Shown here: piece after piece, positions 32,365 to 40,903 of the stretch
Layout: every line of letters begins with the position of its first letter
Numbering within the stretch: position 1 is the first letter of the stretch
From: Streptomyces chartreusis
Lineage (GTDB): Bacteria > Actinomycetota > Actinomycetes > Streptomycetales > Streptomycetaceae
NCBI RefSeq assembly: GCF_008704715.1
Contig: NZ_CP023689.1
Span: 2,666,001-2,730,000 of the forward strand
Length of the DNA stretch: 64,000 nucleotides
Direction: 5' to 3'
Notes under the pieces: model-generated
Database searches by the model: none
Seen by the model: the letters and a program-made list of their open reading frames with translations, nothing else
Told to the model about the DNA's origin: nothing
Program-made: the position numbers and the translations under genes

Positions 32365-33978
32365 GTGATCGACGACGGAAAGAAACTTCGCCATCCGCGC
32401 AGCTGGGTGCGGCCCGCGCTGGCCGCGTTCAGCGGTGCTCTCGCGGGCTGTACGGCCCTCACCGTCGCCGAATTGGTGTCCGTACGGGTGCGTCCTCAGG
32501 CAGGTCCGGTCGTCGCGGTCGGCAGTGCGGCAATCGACCGCACACCCCCCGCCGTAAAGGACTGGGCGATTCGCAATTTCGGGACCGACGACAAACTGGT
32601 GTTGCAACTCGGCATTCTCGCCGTACTCGCCCTGCTCGCACTCGCATTGGGTCTGCTCGCCCTGCGCCACATCCGTTCGGCCGCGGCAGGGGTGCTGCTG
32701 TTCGGTGTCGTGGGCGGCCTCGCGGCGACCAGCCGCCCGGACTCCGCCGGCATCACCGATGCCGTCCCCTCCCTCGCGGGCGCGGCGGCCGGAGCGGTCA
32801 CCCTTTTTCTTCTGGTGAGCCGCCTGACGGCCGCCCGCACCGAAACCGGCGCTGAAACCGGCGAGTCGGGAGCGGGCGACGAACCGGGCTGGGACCGCCG
32901 GGGCTTCGTGATCACGGCGGTCGCCGCGGCCGCCGCCTCCACCGGCGCCGGCACGCTCGGCCGGCATCTGAACGGCTCGACCGCCCGCGATGCCGTCGCC
33001 TCACGCGAGGACGTCGTTCTGCCCGCCCCCGGCTCTCCCGCCCCCGCGACACCCAAAGGCGCCGGACTGCGGATCGGGGGAATCAGCCCCTTCATCACGC
33101 CGACCGACGACTTCTACCGCGTGGACACCGCGCTGGTCGTTCCGAAGGTGGACGCCAGCACCTGGCGGCTGCGCATCGACGGCCTGGGCGTCGGCAAGGC
33201 GGTCTCACTCTCCTACGACGACCTGCTGCGGCGCGACCTCATCGAGCGCGACATCACACTCACCTGCGTCTCGAACGAGGTCGGCGGCCCCTACGTGGGC
33301 AACGCCCGCTGGATCGGCGTACCTCTCGCACCCCTGCTCGCCGAGTGCGGCGTCAGGGCCCCGTCCGAGGGAGGACCCGCCGACCAGCTGGTCTCCCGCT
33401 CGGTCGACGGCATGACGATCGGCAGCCCCGTGGAAGACGTCATGGACGGCCGGGACGCCCTGCTCGCCCTCGGTATGAACGGCCGACCGCTCCCCTTCGA
33501 GCATGGCTTCCCGGCCCGCATGGTGGTCCCTGGTCTGTACGGCTACGTCTCGGCCTGCAAGTGGATCGAGGACATCGAACTCACCACGTTCGACGCCTAC
33601 GACGCCTACTGGGTCAAGCGCGACTGGGCGCGTGAGGCACCCGTCAAGACCCAGTCACGGATCGACACCCCCAAGCCGTTCGCCCGCCCCCGGACCGGCA
33701 CCGTCATGGTCGCCGGAGTCGCCTGGGCCCAGAACCGAGGGATCGACAAGGTCGAGGTCCGCGTCGACGACGGCGGCTGGCAGGAGGCCCGGCTCGCCGC
33801 CGAGGACTCGCGCGACACCTGGCGCCAGTGGTCCTTCGCCTGGCAGGCGACCAAGGGCAGCCACACCCTCACCGTGCGCGCCACGGACCGCACCGGCGCG
33901 GTCCAGACCGAGAAGCGCACCCGCACCGTCCCCGACGGCGCGGACGGACGGCACTCCGTGGTGGTGACCGTCGAATGA
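32365..33978 (+). CDS. Membrane-anchored molybdopterin-dependent oxidoreductase (sulfite-oxidase fold)
   Basis: 537 residues from the GTG at 32365; a TTG at 32272 would extend it by 31 residues but would lie upstream of the predicted promoter. The N-terminus has four hydrophobic helices (about residues 15-185). A linker and a further hydrophobic stretch follow. Next is the Moco domain with the molybdenum-binding Cys301 in LTCVSNEVGG, and FEHGFPARMVVPGLYGYVSA. A C-terminal Mo-co dimerisation beta-sandwich follows (VMVAGVAWAQNRGIDKVEV). The catalytic part should face outside the membrane. Gene order after sigK/rskA and the shared promoter suggest the ECF system controls it. Substrate unknown; protein methionine sulfoxide or sulfite are possibilities. 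Confidence 0.83.
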   Translation: MIDDGKKLRHPRSWVRPALAAFSGALAGCTALTVAELVSVRVRPQAGPVVAVGSAAIDRTPPAVKDWAIRNFGTDDKLVLQLGILAVLALLALALGLLALRHIRSAAAGVLLFGVVGGLAATSRPDSAGITDAVPSLAGAAAGAVTLFLLVSRLTAARTETGAETGESGAGDEPGWDRRGFVITAVAAAAASTGAGTLGRHLNGSTARDAVASREDVVLPAPGSPAPATPKGAGLRIGGISPFITPTDDFYRVDTALVVPKVDASTWRLRIDGLGVGKAVSLSYDDLLRRDLIERDITLTCVSNEVGGPYVGNARWIGVPLAPLLAECGVRAPSEGGPADQLVSRSVDGMTIGSPVEDVMDGRDALLALGMNGRPLPFEHGFPARMVVPGLYGYVSACKWIEDIELTTFDAYDAYWVKRDWAREAPVKTQSRIDTPKPFARPRTGTVMVAGVAWAQNRGIDKVEVRVDDGGWQEARLAAEDSRDTWRQWSFAWQATKGSHTLTVRATDRTGAVQTEKRTRTVPDGADGRHSVVVTVE

Positions 33979-34048
33979 CCCGTACGCCAATTCCCCGACC
34001 CCCGATGTGAACGCAGCTCCGGCTGCATCAACCAACAGGAGACACACC

Positions 34049-34705
34049 ATGAACACCCGAATTCGTTACGCCGCGCTCGCTGTCACCGCCGCGGTCGTTC
34101 TGCCCCTGTCCCTGAGCGCCTGCTCCGACAGCGGCAGCGGCTCCGCCTCGTCGGGCTCTTCCGGAAAGTCGTCCGCGACGACGCCGGCCGCCGAGGGCAT
34201 GGGCAACTCCGCGAGCGCCGCCCCGGCCGACGCGCCCTTCGGACCGGCCTGTTCATCGGTACCCGAGGACGGCGCCGGCTCGTTCGACGGCATGGCCGAG
34301 GACCCGGTGGCCACCGCCGCGTCCAACAACCCCGCCCTGTCCACGCTGGTGACGGCGGTGAAGAAGGCGGGTCTGGTCGACACCCTCAACAACGCCCAGA
34401 ACATCACGGTGTTCGCGCCGACCAATGACGCCTTCGCGAAGATCCCGAAGGAGACCCTGAACAAGGTCCTGGCCGACAAGGAGCAGCTGACGCAGATCCT
34501 CACCTACCACGTGGTGGGCCAGAAGCTGACGCCGAAGGACCTTGAGAAGGGCTCCTACGAGACCCTGCAGAAGTCGAAGCTGACCACGACCGGCTCGGGT
34601 GAGTCCTACACCGTCAACGACTCCGCGAAGGTGGTGTGCGGCAACGTCAGGACGGCCAACGCGAACGTCTACATCATCGACACGGTCCTGATGCCGGCCT
34701 CCTGA
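34049..34705 (+). CDS. Fasciclin-domain lipoprotein
   Basis: 218 residues. Signal peptide with lipobox LSAC at about residues 20-23, then a Ser/Gly-rich linker, then one FAS1 domain (DPVATAASNNPALSTLVTAV, NITVFAPTNDAFAKIPKE, LTYHVVGQKLTPKDL). This is the architecture of mycobacterial MPT83, a SigK-controlled surface lipoprotein. The ATG is supported by AGGAG at 34037-34041; it lies 70 bases after the oxidoreductase gene with no promoter motif of its own type, so co-transcription is likely. Expected on the outer face of the membrane, with a binding or adhesion role. Confidence 0.88.
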   Translation: MNTRIRYAALAVTAAVVLPLSLSACSDSGSGSASSGSSGKSSATTPAAEGMGNSASAAPADAPFGPACSSVPEDGAGSFDGMAEDPVATAASNNPALSTLVTAVKKAGLVDTLNNAQNITVFAPTNDAFAKIPKETLNKVLADKEQLTQILTYHVVGQKLTPKDLEKGSYETLQKSKLTTTGSGESYTVNDSAKVVCGNVRTANANVYIIDTVLMPAS

Positions 34706-34717
34706 CACCACAAGGAA

Positions 34718-34748
34718 GAGCGGCCGGGGGCAACGCCCCCGGCCGCTC
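34718..34748. terminator. Strong hairpin terminator after fasciclin gene
   Basis: Perfect 14-base arms (34718-34731 and 34735-34748) with a three-base AAC loop. It lies between the fasciclin gene and the convergent RNA methyltransferase gene, so it can serve both. No T-run follows, as usual for Streptomyces. Confidence 0.85.
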
Positions 34749-34778
34749 ACAGTCTGCCGAAACCGCAGTTCAGGATCC

Positions 34779-36098
34779 CTACTTCGCCGGCTCCAGAATC
34801 GCCACGCACTCCACATGATGAGTCATCGGAAACAGATCGAACGCCCGCAGGGTCCGCACCCGGTACCCCCCGTCCCGGAAGTACCCCAAGTCCCGCGCCA
34901 GAGCGGCAGGATCGCAGGCCACGTAGGCGATCCGCCGCGCGCCCAGCGAAGCAAGGTGCTCGACCGTCTTGCGGCCCGCTCCCGCTCGCGGCGGGTCCAG
35001 GACGATCAGGTCGACCTCGGAGATGCCCGTGCGCGGCAGGACCGACTCGACCTTGCCCTGCTCGATGCGGACGCGCTCGAAGTCGGCCAGATTGTGCCGG
35101 GCGTCCTCCACCGCGCGCTTGCCGGACTCGATGCCGAGGACCGCGCCCTTGTCGCCGAGGCGGTCGGCAAGGGCGCCCGCGAAGAGGCCGACGCCGCAGT
35201 ACAGGTCCAGCGCCATCTCGCCCTTGCGCGGCAGCAGGCCCTGCATGACCGCCGTGACCAGGGTGTCCGCGGCCTTCGGGTGGACCTGCCAGAAGCCGCC
35301 GCTGCCGACCCGGTGGGTGCGGCCGTCGGCGCGCTCGCGGACGAAGGGACGGCCGTGGACGCGGTGCGTGCCGCCGTCCTTCTCGCCGACCCGCATCACT
35401 GAGACCGGCTTGTCCAGCTCGACGATCGGCAGCCGCGCGCCGGGCCGCGGCGTGAGGATCACCTGGCGGTCCTGCGAACCCGTCGCCGCGATGGCCTCCA
35501 CCGAGGCCATGCCCGTCCAGTCCCGCTTCTCGATGCCCAGCTCGCTGACGCCCTCGGCGGCGATCATGCAGTGGTCGACCGGCTCCACCTCGTGCGAGCG
35601 GTGCCGGCGCAGTCCGGCGTGACCGTCGGCGTCGACGGCGTACTGCACGCGCGTGCGCCACTGCGGCACCTGTCCGGCGGGCAGCTTGTCGCCCTCGGCC
35701 GGCATCACCGTGCCGTCCCAGCCGACGTCCTCGGGCGTCAGGCCCGCGAGCCGCTGCAGCTGCTCGGCGACGACCTCGCCCTTCAGCCGGCGCTGCGCCC
35801 CCGGCTTCGCGTGCTGCCAGTCGCAGCCGCCGCAGCGGCCGGGGCCGGCGTAGGGGCAGGGCGCCTCGACGCGGTCCTTGGAGGCCGTGAGGATCTCGAC
35901 GGCATCGGCGCGCAGGAAGCGGTCGCCCTCCTCGCCCTCGGTCACCCGGGCCACGACCCGCTCGCCGGGCAGCGTGTGCCGGACGAACAGCACCTGGCCC
36001 GCGTCGGTGCGGGCGATGCAGTGCCCACCGTGGGCGACGGGGCCGATCTCGACCTCGTACTCCTCCCCCACCAGCGACTTCTTTTCTTCTGCCTGCAT
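34779..36098 (-). CDS. Class I SAM-dependent RNA uridine methyltransferase (TRAM domain, TrmA/RumA type)
   Basis: 439 residues from the ATG giving MQAEEKKS. An N-terminal TRAM RNA-binding domain (EIGPVAHGGHCIARTDAGQV) is followed by the iron-sulphur cysteines CPYAGPGRCGGCDWQH. The SAM domain has MALDLYCGVGLFAGALADR, VDLIVLDPPRAGAG and YVACDPAALARDLGYF, where the Cys forms the covalent adduct with uracil. It should make 5-methyluridine in rRNA or tRNA. An upstream extension in frame exists but lacks family similarity. It lies 97 bases downstream of the APC permease gene. Confidence 0.87.
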   Translation of the reverse strand: MQAEEKKSLVGEEYEVEIGPVAHGGHCIARTDAGQVLFVRHTLPGERVVARVTEGEEGDRFLRADAVEILTASKDRVEAPCPYAGPGRCGGCDWQHAKPGAQRRLKGEVVAEQLQRLAGLTPEDVGWDGTVMPAEGDKLPAGQVPQWRTRVQYAVDADGHAGLRRHRSHEVEPVDHCMIAAEGVSELGIEKRDWTGMASVEAIAATGSQDRQVILTPRPGARLPIVELDKPVSVMRVGEKDGGTHRVHGRPFVRERADGRTHRVGSGGFWQVHPKAADTLVTAVMQGLLPRKGEMALDLYCGVGLFAGALADRLGDKGAVLGIESGKRAVEDARHNLADFERVRIEQGKVESVLPRTGISEVDLIVLDPPRAGAGRKTVEHLASLGARRIAYVACDPAALARDLGYFRDGGYRVRTLRAFDLFPMTHHVECVAILEPAK

Positions 36099-36195
36099 GG
36101 TGGGGTGACTCCAGATCGAGAGGGGGCACGGCCCTCTCCAGAGGTCTCCTGAGGGCCCGACAACAGCCCACCAGTCTACGTGCTCCAGACCCCGG

Positions 36196-38244
36196 TCACT
36201 TCCGGGCTTCGGTCTCCTTGGCCCGCTCCTGCGCCGGCCCCCGTCGCACCGCACCCGGCGCGTTCCACTCCCCGCGCTTGCGGGCGCGGACCTTCGCGGC
36301 CTCGGAGGACTGGAGCTGGTAGGGCACCGAGGTGACCATGATGCCCGGCGTGAACAGCAGCCGGCCCTTCAGCCGCAGCGCGCTCTGGTTGTGCAGCAGA
36401 TGCTCGTACCAGTGGCCGACGACGTACTCGGGGATGATCACGGACACCGCGTCGCGCGGCGACTCCTTCCGCAGCCCCTTCACGTACTCGATGATCGGCC
36501 GCGTGATCTCGCGGTAGGGCGAGTCGAGGACCTTCAGCGGTACGTCGATGCCGCGCCGCTCCCACTCCTCGCGCAGCGCCTTGGTCTCCGCCGGGTCGAC
36601 GTTGACGCTGAGCGCCTCCAGGGTGTCCGAGCGCAGCAGCTTGGCGTAGGCGAGGGCGCGCAGCGCGGGCCGGTGGATCTTGGAGACCAGGACGACGGAG
36701 TGCACCCGGGACGGCCGGACGCTGTCGTCGCTGGGGCCCTCGGGGGCGGAGAGCTCCTCGGAGACGTGGTCGTAGTGGCGGCGGATCGCCGTCATCGTCA
36801 CGTAGAAGATCACCATGCCGAGCAGGGCGACCCAGGCGCCGTGCGTGAACTTGGTGACCAGGACGACCACCAGGACGAGCCCGGTGAAGAAGGCGCCGAA
36901 GGTGTTGATCGCGCGGGAGCGGACCATGTGGCGGCGCTGGGCCATGTCCTTCTCCGTGGCCAGCAGGCGGTTCCAGTGCCGGACCATGCCGATCTGGCTG
37001 AGCGTGAAGGACACGAACACGCCGACGATGTACAGCTGGATCAGGCGTGTGGAGTCGGCGCCGTAGATCCACACCAGCAGCACGGCCGCGCCCGCCAGCA
37101 GCACGATGCCGTTGGAGAAGGCGAGCCGGTCGCCGCGGGTGTGCAGCTGGCGCGGCAGATAGCGGTCCTGGGCGAGGATCGAGCCGAGCACCGGGAAGCC
37201 GTTGTAGGCGGTGTTGGCCGCGAGGAACAGCACCAGCGCGGTGGCCGCGGCGAGCACGATGAAGAAGAAGCTGCCCTTGCCGAAGACGGCCTCGGCGACC
37301 TGGGTGATCACGGGGTTCTGGACGTAGCCGGAGCCGACCGCGACACCGTCCTTGACCAGGTCGACGGCCGGGTTCTCGGCCATGCGGACCTTGGTCGCCA
37401 TGGCGAGCCCGATGATGCCGCAGAACATGGTGACGGCCAGCAGGCCCATCATCGCCAGCGTGGTCGCGGCGTTCTTCGACTTGGGCTTGCGGAAGGCCGG
37501 GACGCCGTTGGAGATCGCCTCGACGCCGGTGAGCGCGGCACAGCCGGAGGAGAACGCGCGCAGCAGCAGGAAGACCATCGCGAAGCCGGCGAGGCCCTCG
37601 TGCTCGGGTTTGATCTCGTACGACGCCGTGGGTGCCCGCATGGTGTCGTCCAGGACCAGCCCGCGGAACGCGCCCCAGGCGATCATGATGAAGACGCCCG
37701 CGACGAAGACGTACGTCGGGATCGCGAAGAGGCTGCCGGACTCCCGCACGCCGCGCAGGTTCATCACCGTCAGCAGCAGGATCACCGCGGCCGCGCACTC
37801 GACCTTGTGCTCGACGACGAACGGGATCGCGGAGCCCAGGTTCTCGATGCCGGAGGAGATGGACACGGCGACGGTCAGGACGTAGTCGACCAGGAGCGCG
37901 CTGGCCACCGTCAGGCCCGCCTTGGGGCCAAGGTTGGTGGTCGCCACCTCGTAGTCGCCGCCGCCGCTCGGGTAGGCGTGCACGTTCTGCCGGTAGGAGG
38001 CCACCACGGTGAACATCAGCACGACGACCGCGAGGGCGATCCAGGGGCTGAAGTGGTAGGCCGACACGCCCGCGATGGAGAGGACCAGCAGCACTTCTCC
38101 GGGCGCGTACGCCACGGAGGACAGCGGGTCGGAGGCGAAGACGGGCAGCGCGATGCGCTTCGGCAGGAGCGTTTCCGCCAGCCGATCACTGCGCAGTGCG
38201 CGCCCGATCAGAATCCGCTTGGGCACGTCGGTCAGTTTGGACAC
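36196..38244 (-). CDS. APC superfamily permease
   Basis: 682 residues. The core has about twelve helices with the APC signature near the N-terminus (FASDPLSSVAYAPGEVLLVL, PSGGGDYEVATTNLGPKAGL). A cytoplasmic C-terminal domain of about 150 residues resembles a USP-like fold. GTG start. Divergent TrkA-type regulators of potassium transport lie on the other side of a 497-base gap, which suggests this is a potassium or ion-coupled transporter regulated with them; an amino acid permease is the alternative. Confidence 0.82.
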   Translation of the reverse strand: MSKLTDVPKRILIGRALRSDRLAETLLPKRIALPVFASDPLSSVAYAPGEVLLVLSIAGVSAYHFSPWIALAVVVLMFTVVASYRQNVHAYPSGGGDYEVATTNLGPKAGLTVASALLVDYVLTVAVSISSGIENLGSAIPFVVEHKVECAAAVILLLTVMNLRGVRESGSLFAIPTYVFVAGVFIMIAWGAFRGLVLDDTMRAPTASYEIKPEHEGLAGFAMVFLLLRAFSSGCAALTGVEAISNGVPAFRKPKSKNAATTLAMMGLLAVTMFCGIIGLAMATKVRMAENPAVDLVKDGVAVGSGYVQNPVITQVAEAVFGKGSFFFIVLAAATALVLFLAANTAYNGFPVLGSILAQDRYLPRQLHTRGDRLAFSNGIVLLAGAAVLLVWIYGADSTRLIQLYIVGVFVSFTLSQIGMVRHWNRLLATEKDMAQRRHMVRSRAINTFGAFFTGLVLVVVLVTKFTHGAWVALLGMVIFYVTMTAIRRHYDHVSEELSAPEGPSDDSVRPSRVHSVVLVSKIHRPALRALAYAKLLRSDTLEALSVNVDPAETKALREEWERRGIDVPLKVLDSPYREITRPIIEYVKGLRKESPRDAVSVIIPEYVVGHWYEHLLHNQSALRLKGRLLFTPGIMVTSVPYQLQSSEAAKVRARKRGEWNAPGAVRRGPAQERAKETEARK

Positions 38245-38741
38245 AACAGAGAATCGTAGGCCCCCGGCCTGGGGCGGAGCACATCCGGGTGAAATCGCGC
38301 ACGGCGCGGGGGTGAATTCCGGGCCCGCAACGCGCCGGGCACGGAGCCGGATGACGCCCGCGTGCCTCCATGACCTGCGTCGGTACGCTCATCACAGCCG
38401 GGGAGACCTCATGTCGCAGACGACCGCTCAGCTCGTCGGAGCTCTCGTCTCGCCCGCCGGACTCGGCGTCCTGGCACTGGCCAGCCTCCGCAGCTTCAAC
38501 CGCCGCTGAGGGCACCGGCGGACGCCCCGGTGGGCCTGTCGGAGGGGACGGTTACGGTGGGACTGAGGCACGCGCGCGTCCACGATCCGTACCGCGAGGG
38601 ATCATTCAGGCCATTGCCCGGCATGATGTTGCCCAGCGGTCCGCGACCGGCCCGCGCCCGTTGCCCGGCGAACCGAGAGAAGGTTATGAGCACCACGTTC
38701 ACGCAAGTCAGACGCCTCACGAGGAGTGCGGGGTAAGCGCC
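38245..38741. promoter_or_regulatory. Divergent region between APC permease and TrkA genes
   Basis: 497 bases between divergent start codons, so it must hold two promoters. It contains a possible 32-residue ORF (38411-38509) and a possible 16-codon ORF (38686-38736, MSTTFTQVRRLTRSAG, with GAGAAGG just upstream) ending five bases before the TrkA start. It was inspected for a ydaO-type c-di-AMP riboswitch because of the potassium genes, without a convincing match. Confidence 0.35.
38411..38509 (+). CDS. Possible 32-residue hydrophobic peptide
   Basis: A short frame with ATG preceded by GGGGAG at about 38400-38405, encoding a polar start (MSQTTAQ), a single hydrophobic stretch (LVGALVSPAGLGVLALASL) and a basic tail (RSFNRR). 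This looks like a single-pass membrane peptide. Third-position G/C bias and a plausible ribosome site support it, but it could be chance in this G+C-rich region. If real it would lie in the potassium transport locus. Confidence 0.35.
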   Translation: MSQTTAQLVGALVSPAGLGVLALASLRSFNRR

Positions 38742-39413
38742 GTGCACATCGTCATCATGGGTTGCGGAAGGGTGGGTTCCGCTCTGGCCCAGACCCTGGA
38801 GCAACAAGGGCACACGGTCGCTGTGATCGACCAGGACCCCACCGCGTTCCGCCGGCTGGGCCCCGGGTTCGGCGGCCGCCGCGTCACCGGCGTCGGCTTC
38901 GACCAGGACACCCTGCGCGAGGCCGGCATCGAGGAGGCGGGCGCCTTCGCCGCCGTCTCCAGCGGCGACAACTCCAACATCATCTCCGCCCGGGTGGCCC
39001 GCGAGATGTTCGGCGTGGAGAACGTCGCGGCGCGGATCTACGACCCCCGCCGCGCCGAGGTCTACCAGCGCCTGGGCATCCCCACCGTGGCCACGGTCCG
39101 CTGGACGGCGGACCAGATGCTGCGCCGCCTGCTGCCCTCGGGCGCCGAGCCGCTGTGGCGTGATCCCACCGGCGGCGTCCAGCTCGCCGAGGTGCACGCC
39201 TCCGCGGAGTGGGTGGGCCACAAGATCAGCCGGCTCCAGGAGGAGACGGGCGTCCGCGTGGCGTTCCTGACCCGCCTCGGCGAGGCGATCCTGCCCACCT
39301 CGCAGACGGTGCTGCAGGAGGGCGACCTGGTGCACGTGATGATGCGCACCGACGAGGTCGACAAGGTCGAGGCGGCGTTCGCCAAGGGTCCCGAAGAGGA
39401 GGGCGGTCACTGA
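38742..39413 (+). CDS. TrkA-type potassium channel/transporter regulatory subunit (first)
   Basis: 223 residues with an RCK/TrkA-N Rossmann domain (HIVIMGCGRVGSALAQTLEQ, then VIDQDPTAFRRL with the acidic ribose-binding residue) and a TrkA-C domain at about 135-220. It binds NAD(H) or nucleotides and gates a partner potassium transporter. GTG start; GCGGGG upstream gives a weak ribosome site. The stop overlaps the ATG of a second TrkA gene by one base, so the two probably form a hetero-complex. The divergent APC permease is the likely partner. Confidence 0.87.
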   Translation: MHIVIMGCGRVGSALAQTLEQQGHTVAVIDQDPTAFRRLGPGFGGRRVTGVGFDQDTLREAGIEEAGAFAAVSSGDNSNIISARVAREMFGVENVAARIYDPRRAEVYQRLGIPTVATVRWTADQMLRRLLPSGAEPLWRDPTGGVQLAEVHASAEWVGHKISRLQEETGVRVAFLTRLGEAILPTSQTVLQEGDLVHVMMRTDEVDKVEAAFAKGPEEEGGH

Positions 39414-40090
39414 TGAGGGTCGCCATTGCCGGTGCCGGTGCGGTGGGCCGCTCGATCGCGGGCGAGCTGCTGGAGAACGGCCACGAGATCCTGCTGATCG
39501 ACAAGGCGCCGACCGCCATCTCGGTCGAGCGGGTCCCGCAGGCGGAGTGGCTGCTGGCCGACGCCTGCGAGATCACGTCGCTGGACGAGGCGGCGCTCCA
39601 GCGCTGCAACGTGGTCATCGCGGCCACGGGTGACGACAAGGTCAACCTGGTCGTGTCCCTGCTGGCGAAGACGGAGTACGGCGTTCCGCGCGTCGTCGCC
39701 CGGGTGAACAACCCGAAGAACGAGTGGCTCTTCAACGAGTCGTGGGGCGTGGATGTGGCCGTGTCCACGCCGCGTCTGATGTCCGCCCTGGTCGAGGAGG
39801 CGGTGAGCGTCGGCGACCTGGTCCGCCTCCTCCGCTTCAGCCACGGCGACGCGAACCTCGTCGAGCTGACCCTTCCCGAGGAGTCGGCGCTGGCCGGCAC
39901 TCAGGTCGGCGACGTCGAGTGGCCGCAGGACACGTCCCTGGTGACGATCATCCGCGGCACCCGCGTCCTCACCCCGTCCCGTGAGGACTCCCTGGAGGCC
40001 GGCGACGAGCTCCTCTTCGTGGCCGCCCAGGCCCGCGAGGAGCAACTGGAGGACCTGCTGTCGGTCCGCCGCGAGGACACGACGAGCTAG
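39413..40090 (+). CDS. TrkA-type potassium transport regulatory subunit (second)
   Basis: 225 residues with the same order of domains: TrkA-N (VAIAGAGAVGRSIAGELLEN, LLIDKAPTAI) and TrkA-C near the C-terminus (LTPSREDSLEAGDELLFVAA). It is coupled to the preceding trkA by a TGATG junction. The second GxGxxG loop differs from the first protein (AGAGAVG against GCGRVG), so they are diverged paralogues. A long palindrome, probably a terminator, begins seven bases after the stop. Confidence 0.87.
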   Translation: MRVAIAGAGAVGRSIAGELLENGHEILLIDKAPTAISVERVPQAEWLLADACEITSLDEAALQRCNVVIAATGDDKVNLVVSLLAKTEYGVPRVVARVNNPKNEWLFNESWGVDVAVSTPRLMSALVEEAVSVGDLVRLLRFSHGDANLVELTLPEESALAGTQVGDVEWPQDTSLVTIIRGTRVLTPSREDSLEAGDELLFVAAQAREEQLEDLLSVRREDTTS

Positions 40091-40096
40091 CTGCTC

Positions 40097-40158
40097 CGCA
40101 TATCGCATGAGGAAGGGCGCCCCGGAATTCCGGGGCGCCCTTCCTCATGCGATATGCG
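40097..40158. terminator. Perfect 62-base palindrome between convergent genes
   Basis: Two perfectly complementary 31-base arms meeting at GAATTC with no spacer (centre between 40127 and 40128). Convergent trkA (+) and DUF3159 (-) genes end 6 and 10 bases away. It should act as a bidirectional terminator; as RNA the central bases would form the loop. The length and perfection are exceptional. Confidence 0.85.
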
Positions 40159-40168
40159 ACGTGCGTGC

Positions 40169-40900
40169 CTACTCGGCCCGGCCGGCGGCAGCCTTCCGCT
40201 CCGCCTCGGCCTTCTCCGCCGCCTCCATCTCCGCGAACACGTCGATCGGGGCCGGCGCCTTCGCCAGGAACACCCAGGTCAGCCACACGGCCAGCAGGAA
40301 CGGCGGGATCTTCAGGGCGACCAGCACCCAGCCGAGCTGGGTCGTGTCGGCCCACCAGTACAGCGGGAAGAGGATCGCGCACTTGGCGAGCAGGATCAGG
40401 CCCCAGGCGTAACTGGCCTTGGCGTACGCCTTCTTGCGGCCGGGGTTGCGGGTGCGCCAGGAGAGGTTCTCCTTGAACACCGGACCGAGGATCAGGCCGA
40501 TCAGCGGCACACCGCACAGGGTCGTGATGATGTAGGCGAGCGCCAGCCCCAGCGTGTAGAGCATGCCGGGCAGGTAGAAGTCCTTGGCGTTGCCGGTCAT
40601 CATCGCGAACACGACACCGAAGGCGACGCCGAAGACTCCGCTGAAGGCGTGCTTGATGGTGTCCCGCATCACCAGCCGCACGACCACGAGGACCAAGGAC
40701 ACCGCGAGGGCCGCGATGGCCGACATGTGCAGGTCCTTGTTGATCGTGTAGATGGTGACGAAGAGCAGGCCGGGCAGGACCGTCTCGATCATGCCGCGCA
40801 TGCCGCCGAAAGCCTCGAACAGCGCGGCCTCGGTCACCGCCCGGGAGTCGTGCTCGGCGTCTGCGGTGGTGTCTTCGGTCGGCTTGTCGAGCGACGTCAC
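40169..40900 (-). CDS. DUF3159 family membrane protein
   Basis: 243 residues with about six hydrophobic helices (for example LLFVTIYTINKDLHMSAIAA, YTLGLALAYIITTLCGVPLI, IPPFLLAVWLTWVFLAKA). The conserved LFEAFGGMRGMIETVLPG at the N-terminus is a hallmark of DUF3159 proteins of actinobacteria. The function is unknown. The C-terminal 30 residues are charged and Ala-rich. GTG start, three bases after the OB-fold gene stop, so the two are co-transcribed. Confidence 0.87.
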   Translation of the reverse strand: MTSLDKPTEDTTADAEHDSRAVTEAALFEAFGGMRGMIETVLPGLLFVTIYTINKDLHMSAIAALAVSLVLVVVRLVMRDTIKHAFSGVFGVAFGVVFAMMTGNAKDFYLPGMLYTLGLALAYIITTLCGVPLIGLILGPVFKENLSWRTRNPGRKKAYAKASYAWGLILLAKCAILFPLYWWADTTQLGWVLVALKIPPFLLAVWLTWVFLAKAPAPIDVFAEMEAAEKAEAERKAAAGRAE

Positions 40901-40903
40901 CGG

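Noticed and set aside
38245..38741. c-di-AMP (ydaO-type) riboswitch before the potassium genes
   Set aside because: The conserved riboswitch core elements could not be found by reading; only generic G+C-rich hairpins are present.
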